NCBI GenBank assembly: GCA_037447655.1
Contig: JBBHKE010002705.1
Location: 1 to 64,000, forward strand
Source: Zygnema cylindricum
Lineage: Eukaryota; Streptophyta; Zygnematophyceae; Zygnematales; Zygnemataceae
DNA: 64,000 nt
Direction: 5' to 3'
Shown one piece after another: positions 1 to 10,681 of this stretch. The position numbers and the translations under genes were made by a program. The notes beneath the pieces were generated by a model. The model made no database searches. It was not told the DNA's origin and saw only the letters and a list, made by a program, of their open reading frames with translations. Positions within the stretch are counted from its first letter, which is position 1. Each line of letters begins with the position of its first letter.

Positions 1-309
1 AGCTCACAAAAATAGTTAAAAAAAACCCTAAACCATGTTTCTAACACAAATTTGAGTTTGTGCTAACAAATATATTTGTAAAAAACATCTTTTATTGTTC
101 GCGGTCACAAAAAGATGTAAAACAAACTCCGAACCATGTTTGTAACTCAAGTTTGAGTTTTCGCTAACAACAAAAGTGGTAAGAAACTCTTTACATTGTT
201 AACGCTCACAAAAATAGTTAAAAAAAACCCTAAACCATGTTTCTAACACAAATTTGAGTTTGTGCTAACAAATATATTTGTAATAAACATCGTTTATTGT
301 TCGCGGTCA
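1..309. repeat. Satellite array, segment 1
   Basis: Tandem satellite made of two related subunits of about 100 bp alternating as a dimer of about 200 bp. Subunit a carries the near-palindrome AACACAAGTTTGTGTT. Subunit b carries GTTAACGCTCAC and AAACCCTAAACC. Both share a core ending in GTTTGCGCTAAC. The array enters from outside the window and stops where copia fragment Z begins; a few A residues are common to both sides of the junction. Confidence 0.9.
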
Positions 310-845
310 CAAAATGGCAATCTGTGGATTTTGCCTAAAGCGCAACCATCACAAGTTTTGACCGGCTCATCTGTGATTGATACACCCTCTATTTTTCCAA
401 CAAGGACCATATTCTTCAAACTATTATAGTTTACATGGCCTAAACTTTTATACCACAACTCATTTGAGTGCAAAACACCGGAGTTCAGAACATCATTCTC
501 CTCGGTATTAGCCATATCCATGCGGTACATCTTGCTATTATCTCTGGTACCTGAAACCGTAACCTTGCTATTTTTGCTAACAACCTGCGGACCATTTTTC
601 AAATTAACCTCAAAGCCTTTACTCTCTACCAAGGACATAGAAAACGGATTTTTCTTAAAATCATGCACAAATAAGACATTGTGAAGAGTTCTTTCAATTG
701 CTTTGCCTTCTACATCGACTAGCAAGGACATATCACCTACAGCACGAGTCTGGACACTTATTCCACAAGCATAATAAACATTTTTCTCCGGCGTTGCTTT
801 CAGATTTTTGAAGATGGCCTTGTTCCAGCACATGTGGGTTGACGC
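310..845 (-). pseudogene. copia protease to pre-integrase region (Z)
   Basis: This is the start of Pol. The protease active site should read D-T-G-A-S, but the glycine codon is TGA (complement of about 850-860), so the enzyme is interrupted at its catalytic loop. Downstream residues (MCWNKAIFKNL, YACG, LVDVEGKA) match elements A, B and C. The zinc-binding domain shows LGHVNYNSLKNM and CDGCALGKIHRLPF; the first His of the usual HxxxxH is changed, as the copy has ELWYKSLGH where relatives have ELWHKRLGH. The frame is lost at the satellite junction. Not functional. Confidence 0.85.
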
Positions 846-1856
846 TCATGTATCCATTATCCATCCAGGGTCCTTTGTGCCCTCCATTGCTGCCGCCATA
901 GCGAATAGATCCGTGTCGTCCTCCTCAAAAAATGTCACAGTCTCATCCTGGAGTGATGAAGAGGCTGAAAACAGTGCATTTCCACGAGGTGTAGGCCCCG
1001 TGAAGCTTTTGTAAAACTGACTTTGTTGCCATCCCGACTTGTATAAACCTGTATTGTTAGCTTGTTTAAGTTTAGGACAGAATTTGTATCCATGACCTCT
1101 CTCACTACAATAAAAACATGCATTGTTGGATTGTCTATTTCCACCCTGATTAATCTGTCTGAAATGGTTAAACTGATTATATTGTTGATTAAACTGGATT
1201 TTCCTCCCAAAGTCTGAATGAAAAGCCTCTTTTTGCTCAACATTGAGAATATTAGATGTAGCTTTTTCCTCTAGTAAAATATTGATAGCTAACAGTAAAG
1301 TCCAGCTAGCTTCGTCTTTTTGTTTGAGCATGTCAGATGCTCCTTTTATACTACGAGGGAGACCCCTCATGAGCAAAGCTGCCTGTTGAATCGGAAGAAA
1401 CATTCCACCTGCAAAAGCATATGAATCTACAACAATGCGAAATTTGTTAGAATATTCAGCCATTGTACCGCCAGTGTACTTATAGTCCCAAAATTTTCCA
1501 GCCAATAGAAGCTTTTCTTGGAAATTAGCCTTTTCATAATCACTTTTAAGGGATTTTCAGATGTCAATTGCATTTTTTAATTTTATCCGAGACATATCTA
1601 AGTCCTCAAATATACAAAAATTCAGAATCGAACGAGCTTGCGTATTTTTCTTAGACCATCAAGGATCAGATTCATCCAGCAAACCTTCCAATGTATCCAA
1701 AAGATTGACATTCTCAAAATGTGTCTCCACCATATCCCCCAAGTTAACATACTTTTCCCCGGAAAAGATAGGAATTGTTGAAGACAGGTGAATAACATGT
1801 TGTTCTACGACCACCGGTGGAGGTGGAGGAGGAGCAGGAGTAGTAGAAGTAGACAT
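846..1856 (-). pseudogene. copia gag (Z)
   Basis: Gag capsid and nucleocapsid. The ATG at 1854-1856 lies inside the LTR and opens with MSTSTTPAP, followed by VVVEQH, where the LTR ends. A zinc knuckle of the form C-F-Y-C-S-E-R-G-H-G-Y-K-F-C (CX2CX4HX4C) is intact near 1050-1100. A TGA replaces Ser about 66 codons in (ending 1659), and a second stop near 1560 breaks the frame again. The second half (846-1505) is one open stretch with the capsid helices and the acidic C-terminus leading into protease. Gag and Pol share one frame, as usual for copia. Confidence 0.85.
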
Positions 1857-2608
1857 GATACACTCTTAGAAGCTATGAAGAATCCTACCAAAGAGCTGTT
1901 TTTAAGTGCTCACCAATTCTTACACAAGCATCCAAACCTCACAAGACCCTATCAAAATATAGAGTAGCATAAACACCGACAACTCCCTAAGTTTCAGCAC
2001 AATTGACCTAACAACACTGAAGATATAATACTCAAAAGTTTCCCAAAAATTGTCTCCAGTTTTACTACATGGAAGTCCGGATACAAGATGTGTTCTGAGT
2101 CCTAAGTCTTATAGTTGTTTTGTACTACCAATACCAATGTACCTTAGAGGTACGTCAATCTACTAGGCTAATACTAATCTGTCAAGCTACCACTGAGCTA
2201 CCACTAAGCTACCACTAAGCTACCACTTAGCTACCACTAAGCTACCATTGAGCTACCCACTAAATTGAGGTTCGTTGATCTGATTCATATCAAACACAAC
2301 TGCGGGGTCCCGTACCGAATCATATCCAAGATAGCATTAGCAACATTGTCTATACGGATCACATCGAAAGTAACCGCAGTTGCGTTAGTCTCGTCTGTGT
2401 CGCAGCTGCGCTGCTGCGTCGCTCTGTCTGCATAGCAGCAGCGCTGCTCTGTCTGCACACCAGCTACGTTGCTGCGCTGCTCTATCTGCATAGCAGCTGC
2501 GTTGTCCTGTGCTGCACTCAAGAGATGACGCATATCCTTACGCTTCAAATTAATACCTTTCTGAAGTCCTACTAATTTGCTGAGACTAAAAGCTTTTCAA
2601 AAACAACA
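1798..2608 (-). repeat. 5' LTR of Z
   Basis: Read on the minus strand it starts TGTTGTTTTTGAAAAGC at 2608 and ends GAACAACA at 1798. It holds the gag ATG (1854-1856) in its last 60 bp, repeated GCAGCTGCG-type motifs (about 2350-2510), and a variant of the shared TAGGACTTAG motif near 2097-2106. The primer site just inside keeps GTTAT but has lost the GGGCC half. A short run of near-identical GAGCTACCACTAA units sits at about 2195-2260. Confidence 0.85.
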
Positions 2609-5600
2609 TGTTTCTAACACAAATTTGAGATTGCGCCAACAAAGAAATATGTAACAAACAACGTTTATTGTTTGCAGTCACAAAAAGTGGTAAAATAAAC
2701 TACGAACCATGTTTATAACAAAAGTTTGTGTTTGCGCTAACAACAATAGTGGTAATAAATCCTTTGTATTGTTAACGCTCACAAAAATAGTTAAAAAAAA
2801 CCCTTAACCATGTTTCTAACACATATTTGAGTTTGCCCTAACAAAGATATTTGTACCAAACAACGTTTCTTGTTCGCGTTCACAAAAAGAGGTAAAATAA
2901 ACCTCGAACCATGTTTATAACACAAGTTTGTGTTTAAGCTAACAACAATAGTTGTAATAAACACTTTATATTGTTAACGCTCACAAAAATATTTGAAAAT
3001 AAACCCTAAACCATGTTTCTAACACAAATTTGAGTTTGCGCTAACAAAGATATTTGTAACAAACAACGTGTATTGTTTGCGGTCACAAAAAGAGGTAGAA
3101 CATACTCAGAACCATGTTTATAACACAAGTTTGTGTTTGCGCTAACAACAATAGTGGTAACAAAAACTTTATATTGTTAACGCTCACAAAAATATTTGAA
3201 CAAAAATCCTAAACCATGTTTCTAACACAAATTTGAGTTTGCCCTAACAAAGATATTTGTAACAAACAACGTTTATTGTTCGCCGTCACAAAAAGAGGTA
3301 AAATAAACTCCGAACCATGTTTATAACACAAGTTTTTGTTTGCACTAACAACAATAGTGGTAACAAATCCTTTGTATTGTTAACACTCACAAAAATAGTT
3401 AAAAAAAACCCTAAACCATGTTCCTCACAAAAATTTGAGTTTGCGCTAACAAAGATATCTGTAACAAACAACGTTTATTGTTCGCGGTCACAAAAAGAGG
3501 TAGAACATACTCAGAACCATGTTTATAACACAAGTTTGTCTTTGCGCTAACAACAATAGTGGTAACAAACACTTAATATTGTTAACGCTCACAAAAATAT
3601 TTGAAAATAAACCCTAAACCATGTTTCTAACACAAATTTGAGTTTGCGCTAACAAAGATATTTGTAACAAACAACGTGTATTGTTTGCGGTCACAAAAAG
3701 AGGTAGAACATACTCAGAAACATGTTTATAACACAAGTTTGTGTTTGCGCTAACAACAATAGTGGTAACAAAAACTTTATATTGTTAACGCTCACAAAAA
3801 TATTTGAACAAAAATCCTAAACCATGTTTCTAACACAAATTTGAGTTTGCCCTAACAAAGATATTTGTAACAAAGAACGTTTATTGTTCGCCGTCACACA
3901 AAGAGGAATAATAAAATCCGAACAATGTTTATAACACAAGTTTATGTTTGCGCTAACAACAATCGTGGTAACAAACACTTTCTATTGTAATCCCTCACAA
4001 AAATAGTTAAAAAAAACCCTAAACCATGTTTCTAACACAAATCTGAGTTTGTGCTAACAAATATATTTGTATAAAACAACATTCATTGTTGAAGGATATA
4101 AAAAGAGGTAAAACAAACTCCTAACCATGTTTATAACACAGGTTTGTGTTTGCGCTAACAACGATAGTGGTAACAAACACTTTATATAATTGACGATCAC
4201 AAAAATAGTTAAAAAAAAGCCTAAACCATGTTTTTTACACAAATTTGAGTTTTTGCTAACAAAGATATTTGTAACAGACAACGTTTATTGTTCACGGTCC
4301 CAAAAAGAGGTAAAATTAACTTCGAACCATGTTTATAACAGAAGTTTGTGTTTGCGCTAACAACAATAGTGGTAACAAAAACTTTGTATTCTTAACGCTC
4401 ACATAAATAGTTAAAAAAAACCCTAAACCATGTTTCAAACACAAATTTGAGTTTTTGCTAACAAAGATATTTGTAACAGACAACGTTTATTGTTGGCGGT
4501 CAAAAAAAGAGGTAAAATAAACTCCGAACCATGTTTATAACACAAGTTTGTGTTTGTGTTAACAACAATAGTGGTAACAAACTCTTTTTATTGTTAACGC
4601 TCACAAATAAATAAATAAAAACCCTAAACCATGTTTCTATCACAAATTTGAGTTTGCGCTAACAAATATATTTGCAAGAAACAACGTTTATTGTTGGTGG
4701 TCCCAAAAAGAGGTAAAATAAACTCCGAACCATGTTTATAACACAATTTTGTGTTTGCGCTAACAACAATAGTGGTAACAAACTCTTTTTATTGTTAACG
4801 CTCACAAAAATAGTTAAAAAAAACCTTAAACCATGTTTCTAACACAAATTTGAGTTTGCACTAACAAAGATATTTGTAACAAACAACGTTTATTGTTTGC
4901 AGTCCAAAAAAGAGGTAAAATAAACTGCGAACCATGTTTATAACACAAGTTTGTGTTTGTGGAAACAAACAATAGTGGTAACAAACGCTTCATATTGTTA
5001 ACTCTCACAAAAATAGTTAAAAATAACCTTAAACCATGTTTCTAACACAAATTTGAGTTTACGCTAGCAAAGATTTTGTAACAAACAACGTTTATTGTTC
5101 GCGGTCACAAAAAGAGGTAAAATAAACTCCGAACCATGTTAATTACACAAGTTTGTGTTTGTGTTAACAACAATAGTGGTAACAAACTCTTTTTATTGTT
5201 AATGCTCACAAAAATAGTTAAAAAATACCCTAAACCATATTTCTCATACAAATTTGAGTTTTCGCTAACAAAGATATTTGTAACAAACAATGTTTTTTGC
5301 TCGTGGTCACAAAAATAGGTAAAATAAACCTCGAACCATGTTTATAACACAAGTTTGTGTTTGCGCTAACAACAATAGTGATAACAAACACTTTATATTG
5401 TCAACGCTCACAAAAATAGTTAAAAAAAACCCTAAAGCATGTTTCTAACACAAATTTGAGTTTGTGCTAACTAACATATTTGTAACAAACAACGTTTATT
5501 GTTTGCAGTCCAAAAAAGAGGTAAAATAAACTCCGAACCATGTTTATAACACAAGTTTGTGTTTGCGCTAACAACAATAGTGGTAACAAACTCTTTGTAT

Positions 5601-6309
5601 TGTTAACGCTCACAAAAATAGTTAAAAAAAACCCTAAACCATATTTCTCATACAAATTTGAGTTTTCGCTAACAAAGATATTTGTAACAAACAATGTTTA
5701 TTGGTCTTGGTCACAAAAAAAAGTTAAAATAAACCTCGAACCATGTTTATAACACAAGTTTGTGTTTGCGCTAACAACAATAGTGGTAATAAACACTTTA
5801 TATTGTCAACCCTCACAAAAATAGTTAAAAAAAACCCTAAAGCATGTTTCTAACACAAATTTGAGTTTGTCCTAACAAACATATTTGTAACAAACAACGT
5901 TTATTGTTCACGGTCACAAAAAGAGGTAAAACAAACTCGGAACCATGTATATAACACAAGTTTGTGTTTGCGCTAACAACAACAGTGGTAAAAAACTCAT
6001 GATATTGTTAACGCTCACAAAAATAGTTAAAAAATAACCCTAAACCATGTTTCTAACACAAATTTGAGTTTGCGCTAACAAAGATATTGGTAACAAACAA
6101 CGTTTATTGTTCGCAATCACAAAAAGAGGTAAAATAAACTCCGGACCATGTTTATAATACAAGTTTGTGTTTATGCTATCAACAATGGTGGTAACAAACA
6201 CTTTATATTGATAAGATCACAAACATATTTAAAAAAAACCCTAAACCATGTTTCTAACACAAATTTGAGTTTGCGCTAGCAAAGATTTTGTAACAAACAA
6301 CGTTTATTA
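2609..6309. repeat. Satellite array, segment 2
   Basis: About 18 dimers of the a/b satellite without a foreign insert. Variant units recur at longer spacing: a unit with ACGTGTATTGTTTGCGG and GGTAGAACATACTCAG occurs at about 3067 and again at about 3675, so a block of about 608 bp (three dimers) was duplicated. Units with TTTCTCATACAAATTTGAG near 5240 and 5645 show a spacing of about 400 bp. Short ORFs in it are by-products of the repeat. Confidence 0.92.
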
Positions 6310-7222
6310 TGTTGTTTTTGAAAGCTTTAAGTCTCAGCAATTTTAAAGGACGGTGGAAAATATATCTATAGGGACATGTGTCATCATTTGAAGCATAATG
6401 CAAGTTTATAAATAATATCGACACCAGCATTGGAACAACGCAGCTGCGACGCAGATGGAATAAGCGCAGCTGCGGTTAGTTTTGATATTGTCCGTAGGGA
6501 CGAACGCAGCCTGCGACGCAACGGGACAAACGCAACTGCGGATATTTTGGTACATGACAACGTAGTTGCTACGCAACAAGACAAACACAGCTGCTAACTT
6601 TTGTATGTAATAACGCAGTTGCTACCAAACTGCGGATATTTGAATATAATTAGGAATTTGACTGCGCTACTGCGGTTGATATGAATCAAGTCAACGGACA
6701 AGATTTACTAAGCCAGGCGACAAGTATTTGATCAAATAACCTGTATAGGATTCTTAATCATATTGAGTGTACAGTGATAGGTTAGTTTTAGCGTGATCAG
6801 GAGCACTTAGACCTTAGTGGCAGTTTAGTTCTTTTGGACGTATCTTTTAGGAAAACTTATATCAGCGGTACAACACTATGTAGAAGGACAACTAAGTGAA
6901 GAGTATAAGACGTAGGACGTAGAACATTTTATGTATCCAGACTTCTAGACTTTGTAATCTGCAAACTGTTTTTGGGAAACTTCTGAGTTTCATATCTTGG
7001 TGTATGTAGGATCAATTGAGCTGAAACCTTGGGAGTTGTCAGTCTTTGTGATATTTTATACTGTGGTATAGTTTGAAGCAGTTTGTCACATTGTGTGGGT
7101 TTTGGTGAGCTGTAGAAAACAACTGTTTAATAGGATTCTTGATAAGCTTTTGTGAGTGAGAATATGTCTACTTCCACTACTACTGCTAACGCTCCATCTG
7201 CTCCATTGGTCGTAGAACAACA
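6310..7222 (+). repeat. 5' LTR of A
   Basis: Starts TGTTGTTTTTGAAAGC and ends GTAGAACAACA (TG...CA). The U3 part (about 6425-6680) has many imperfect copies of GCAGCTGCG/GCAACTGCG. The shared motif is at 6913-6930. The last 59 bp encode the gag start (ATG 7164). The LTR is followed without gap by the primer site. Confidence 0.93.
6913..6930 (+). promoter_or_regulatory. Conserved LTR motif TAGGACGTAGAACATTTT
   Basis: This block matches TAGGACTTAGA(A/G)(N)ATTTT in the LTRs of B, C, D, F, S1 and the LTR scrap at 28.9 kb, although the surrounding LTR sequences of these families do not align by eye. It lies in the middle to 3' third of each LTR, about 300 bp from the end in A. A transcription start or core promoter element is an inference only. 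Confidence 0.5.
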
Positions 7223-8134
7223 AGTTATGGGCCTGTCATTGAGAATTCCTATTTTCTCGAAGAAAAATACGCATATTGGGCTGATATGGTGGAAACACAC
7301 TTCGAAAATGTTAATCTTTTGGATATTTTGGATGGTTCACTAGCGGAATCGGATCCGTCTTGGTCAAAGAAAAATTTGCAAGCTCGGTCAATTTTGAAAT
7401 TTTTTATTTCACAGAAATTGGCTATGTCACGGATAAAAATGAAAAAGGCAATCGAAATCTGGAAATCTCTCAAGGAGGATTTTGAAAAGGCTAATGTTCA
7501 AGAAGAACTATTCTTGGCTAAACGGATTTGGGACTTCAAATACACGAGTGGCATGATGGCAGAATATTGTAATAAATTTCGAATACTAATAGATTCTCAT
7601 GCTTGTGCAGGTGGATCTTTTCCTCAGTTTCACCAGGTTGCTTTGCTAATGAGGGGTCTTCGTAATACTATGAGAGCAGCGTCTGATAGGCTGAAACAAA
7701 AAGATAAAGTTAGCTGGACTCTACAATTAGCTATTAATTTGATGCTGGAGGAGGAAGCAGATTCTAAAATTTTTAATGGTGAAAAACAAGTAGAAGCATT
7801 TAGCACAGAATGTGACAAGAAAGCTCAGTTTAATCAGCAGAGGAATCAGTTTAATCAAAATCAGAATCAGTTCAGATAGTTCAATCAAAGAGGAAATAGA
7901 CAATCTTTCAATGCTTGTTTTTATTGTAATGAAAAAGATCATGGATATAAGTTCTGTCCTGAGCTTAAGAAAGCTAATGATACAGGTATGTACAGGCCTG
8001 GATGGCAGCAAAGCCAATTTCATAAAGGCTTCACGATATCATTACAACGAGGAAATGCACTATTCTCGGCATCTTGATCTCATCACGACGACTCTCTTTC
8101 GCTCTCTGACAAAGAGGATGATGATCTATTTGCT
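7164..8134 (+). pseudogene. copia gag (A)
   Basis: Gag begins with MSTSTTTANAP at 7164 inside the LTR, runs through VVEQQ and the primer site (read as V-M-G), then loses one base near 7258, where relatives read IFSGEKY. The frame resumes at 7286 (MVETHFENVNLLD) and carries the capsid region. A TAG at 7877-7879 replaces Gln. The zinc knuckle CFYCNEKDHGYKFC follows near 7915-7955, in the same frame. Another TGA near 8076 precedes the acidic linker into protease. Start chosen because the same ATG is present in the LTRs of Z, B (3'), C and D. Confidence 0.85.
7223..7234 (+). promoter_or_regulatory. Primer binding site of A (initiator tRNA-Met anticodon arm)
   Basis: AGTTATGGGCCT directly follows the LTR end. 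GTTATGGGCC is the exact complement of the conserved GGCCCATAAC of the initiator tRNA-Met anticodon stem-loop, the internal-fragment priming known for Drosophila copia and yeast Ty5. The site lies inside the gag frame. Confidence 0.85.
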
Positions 8135-9265
8135 ATGGCGGCAGCAATGGAAGGCGCAAAAGAGAATGGATGGATAATGGACACGGGAGCGTCGGCACAC
8201 ATGTGCTGGAACAAGGCAACTTTCAAAAATCTAAAATCAACACCAGAGAAAAATATCTACTATGCATGTGGAATGAGTGTGCAAACACGGGCTGTAGGTG
8301 ATGTCTCCTTGCTAGTTGATGTAGAGGGCAAGGCAGTTGAGAGAACTCTTCATAATGTTCTCTATGTCCCAGATTTTAAGAAAAAATTGTTCTCAACTTC
8401 TTTGGTAGAAAGTAAAGGGTTTGAGGTTAATTTAAAAGATGGTAGACAGGTTGTTAGCAAAAATGGGAAAATTGTAGTTACGAAACTAGAGATGCCAGCA
8501 AAATGTATCGAATGGATATGCCCGATAATAAAGAAAATGATGTTTTGTATTCCGGTGCATTATCTTCAGATGAGCTGTGGCATAAAAGGTTAGGCCATGT
8601 GAGTTATGATAGTATGAAAAAGATGGTCACTGCTGGTAAAATAGAAGGAGTCACTTTGTCAAACCAGTCACCTAAAACGTGTGATGGATGTGCACTAGGA
8701 AAAATACACAGATTACCGTTTCCTCAGGAGTTTGAACACAGATCTACTAAACTTTTGCAACTCATTCATTCAGATGTTTTCGGCCCGGCAAAGGTACGAT
8801 CTGCCGGAGGGATGAAATATATGGTTACATTTACAGATGATTTTGCGAGGTTTACTAAGGTAGACTACATGAAAAAAAAAAGTGAAGACTTCACTCACTT
8901 TCAACACTACAAAGCGTGGGCGGAGAAACTACACGGTCGGCCAATTCTGGAGCTCTGATCGGACATTGGGGGAGAATATACGTCAAAAGAGTTTGAAAAC
9001 TTCTTCCTCAAAAAAGGTATCAGTCACAAACTAAATGTCCCATACTCTCCGGAACAGAATGGGGTCTCAAAAAGACTAAACAGAACTATCACAGAAAGCT
9101 CTAGGTCCATGCTTGCAGATAAGGATGTGGATCCGAAATTCTGGGCTGAACCGTTAAATTGTGCAGTTTATATCAAAAACATGATAGGTTCAAGATCGGT
9201 AGAAACCACTCCTTATGAAATTTGGATGGGTAGAAAACCGGATGTCAGTCATTTCAAAGTCTTTG
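8135..9265 (+). pseudogene. copia protease and integrase N-terminal part (A)
   Basis: The aspartic protease motif D-T-G-A-S is intact at 8180-8194. A one-base shift near 8490 moves the frame to the ORF from 8503. That frame holds the integrase zinc domain (HKRLGH, CDGCALGK) and the first catalytic Asp in HSDVFGP (8773-8775). TGA at 8956-8958 replaces Arg; the second Asp follows at 8962-8964 in SDIGGEY, where relatives have SDNGGEY. The catalytic Glu of NGVSER is Lys (AAA, 9070-9072). The domain is cut at 9265 by gypsy element G and continues at 15846. Confidence 0.88.
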
Positions 9266-9770
9266 TGTAAAAGAGGCGACAATACCCCACAACACGTCAC
9301 AGTGCACAGCGGAAAACACTAAGGATCTCCCCGTAGCAACAGCAGGAGCACACAGAACTCACAGACTGGGTTGGGCTTTATTACTTGAAAAGAGAGTACA
9401 AGGTTGCGCTAGCTGCGTAAGTCTACTTCAGGTGTCATTCACTAGGTCTACTCGCCTATTTAAACTAACTAACTGCTAGTCAACCTAGTACTATACAGCT
9501 GTACACGTGGACCTTCGCGGCCACTCCGAGATCTATCTAAACTTCCTTCTAGAACTATACAGTTTTATCTACACAATTGCGGCGTTGCTATGCTGCGCTG
9601 CTACGCCGCTGCGCTACTAGTTGCTACGCCGCTAAGTTGCTATGCTGCTATGCTGTGCTGGTCTGGAATCACAGCTGCGGTGCTCTGGAATCGCAACTGC
9701 GCTGTTCTGCAATCGCAATTATAGGAGCCTAGCCCTAGCTACTAAGTACCCAATTCTGTACCCTGTTACA
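9266..9770 (-). repeat. 3' LTR of G
   Basis: On the plus strand it reads TGTAAAAGAGGCGAC at the left and CCCTGTTACA at the right. It differs from the other LTR at a few scattered bases and one or two single-base indels. It contains a run of GCTGC/GCTACGCC-type words (about 9580-9720) and GCAACTGCG motifs. On the minus strand the sequence just before it is purine-rich (TTAGTGGGAGGCAC), the likely polypurine tract. Confidence 0.93.
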
Positions 9771-9815
9771 GTGCCTCCCACTAAGGATTCAGCGTCCCGC
9801 TGAACTTTGATTGAG

Positions 9816-10681
9816 TCAGGGAAACTGCAGTTGCCGGAGTATGTCATATGTTTCCTCGCGATACTCTTCGAACTCCTGGCGAAGGACGTCGAGTTGATTT
9901 TGGAGCTGTTCACATCGGGTCTCCAATAACGCGATGTGGCGATCTGCAGCTGCCAACCGGCGCCGAGTAATTCGTTCCCGAACCTGATTTTCCCCTTCCT
10001 TAACCTCGGGTACTTCGGGTCGTGGCAGAACGTCCGCCGGTGCAGGCTCCTCAGGTGCCGGAATCCTGGGTTCTTCGGGTTCAGCCACTAGGGAAGCTTC
10101 ATATGGTTCCTCGTCCGCCGGTTCCCACCGAGGTACCTTTCGTAATTTGAAGGACACGTGTTTCCTTGCAGCTCGGGCCCGCTGCAGAGCATTCCTTCGA
10201 GCAAGCTTGAGTACTCGCACCTCAGGGGTGACTTCCGCTCGAGAGATGATTTCGTGGAGGCGGACATCCCACGGGTGATAATGGCGAGTAACCCGGGAAC
10301 ATCAATTCTGTACCTGTAGTTTTCCTCTACCACCTCTACGAACGGTAAGGTGTGAGGATTCAGCTGAACATAGCCTTTATGATTATTCCCCAGGTCCTTG
10401 GTCTGCATGAAATTCCACGCTGGGTGTGACGGAATGTCGGCAGGGATACGGATAGGATCTCCAGGCTTCCCTATACGCCATTCTTCGGGCCACTCCGAGG
10501 GTTTCACTCTTGGGCTGTGCGCAGCGTCGCAGCGTGCGAGGGTATCGCAATATCCAACATTTATAAAACTGCGCTGCTGCGGCGGAACCGAGGGTTCGTC
10601 GTCACCTTCATAGTGAAACACAATTGCGCCGTTGCGCTTTCCTGTCAGCGCAGCGGTGATGCTGCGATCCTCTGACGTCAT
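9816..10681 (-). CDS. Extra 3' ORF of gypsy element G, coiled-coil protein of unknown function
   Basis: Between the chromodomain and the 3' LTR lies about 870 bp of further coding-like sequence. It may begin at an ATG at 10679-10681 (MTSEDRSITAAL), but the same frame is open from the chromodomain, so it could also be a Pol extension. Visible parts: a globular-looking N-terminal half with Trp- and Pro-containing segments (EWPEEWRIGKPGDPIRIP, HPAWNFMQ); a basic stretch rich in Arg and Ala; an acidic Pro/Glu linker; and a C-terminal heptad-like coiled coil ending in DILRQLQFP. One frameshift near 10270 separates the halves. I see no signal peptide or membrane helix, so an envelope role is not supported. 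Function unknown. Confidence 0.6.

Larger units (their letters stand above)
310..2608 (-). mobile_element. Ty1/copia element Z, truncated copy
   Basis: Minus-strand copia retrotransposon with its 5' LTR (1798-2608), gag, and protease through the zinc-binding pre-integrase domain. Everything downstream (integrase core, RT, RNase H, 3' LTR) is absent: the sequence stops just after the CDGCALGK motif and joins satellite directly at about 310. Because one LTR is missing there is no target duplication to score. Its proteins resemble element B more than C or D. The loss is best explained by deletion or ectopic recombination with the array. Confidence 0.85.

Noticed and set aside
3286-5752. Many ORFs of 60-100 codons inside the satellite, with similar hydrophobic peptides on the minus strand (LLPLLLLAQTQTC...)
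   Set aside because: The dimer of about 200 bp is close to a multiple of three, so a chance open frame recurs in each unit. Stops fall irregularly, there is no conserved start context, and neighbouring units break the frame.
1-6309. Regularly spaced repeats resembling a CRISPR array
   Set aside because: The spacers are themselves repeats of the other subunit, no cas-like genes are present, and the context is a eukaryotic satellite.
9816-10681. Envelope gene making G an endogenous retrovirus-like element
   Set aside because: No signal peptide, no membrane segment and no Cys-rich ectodomain; charged and coiled-coil instead.
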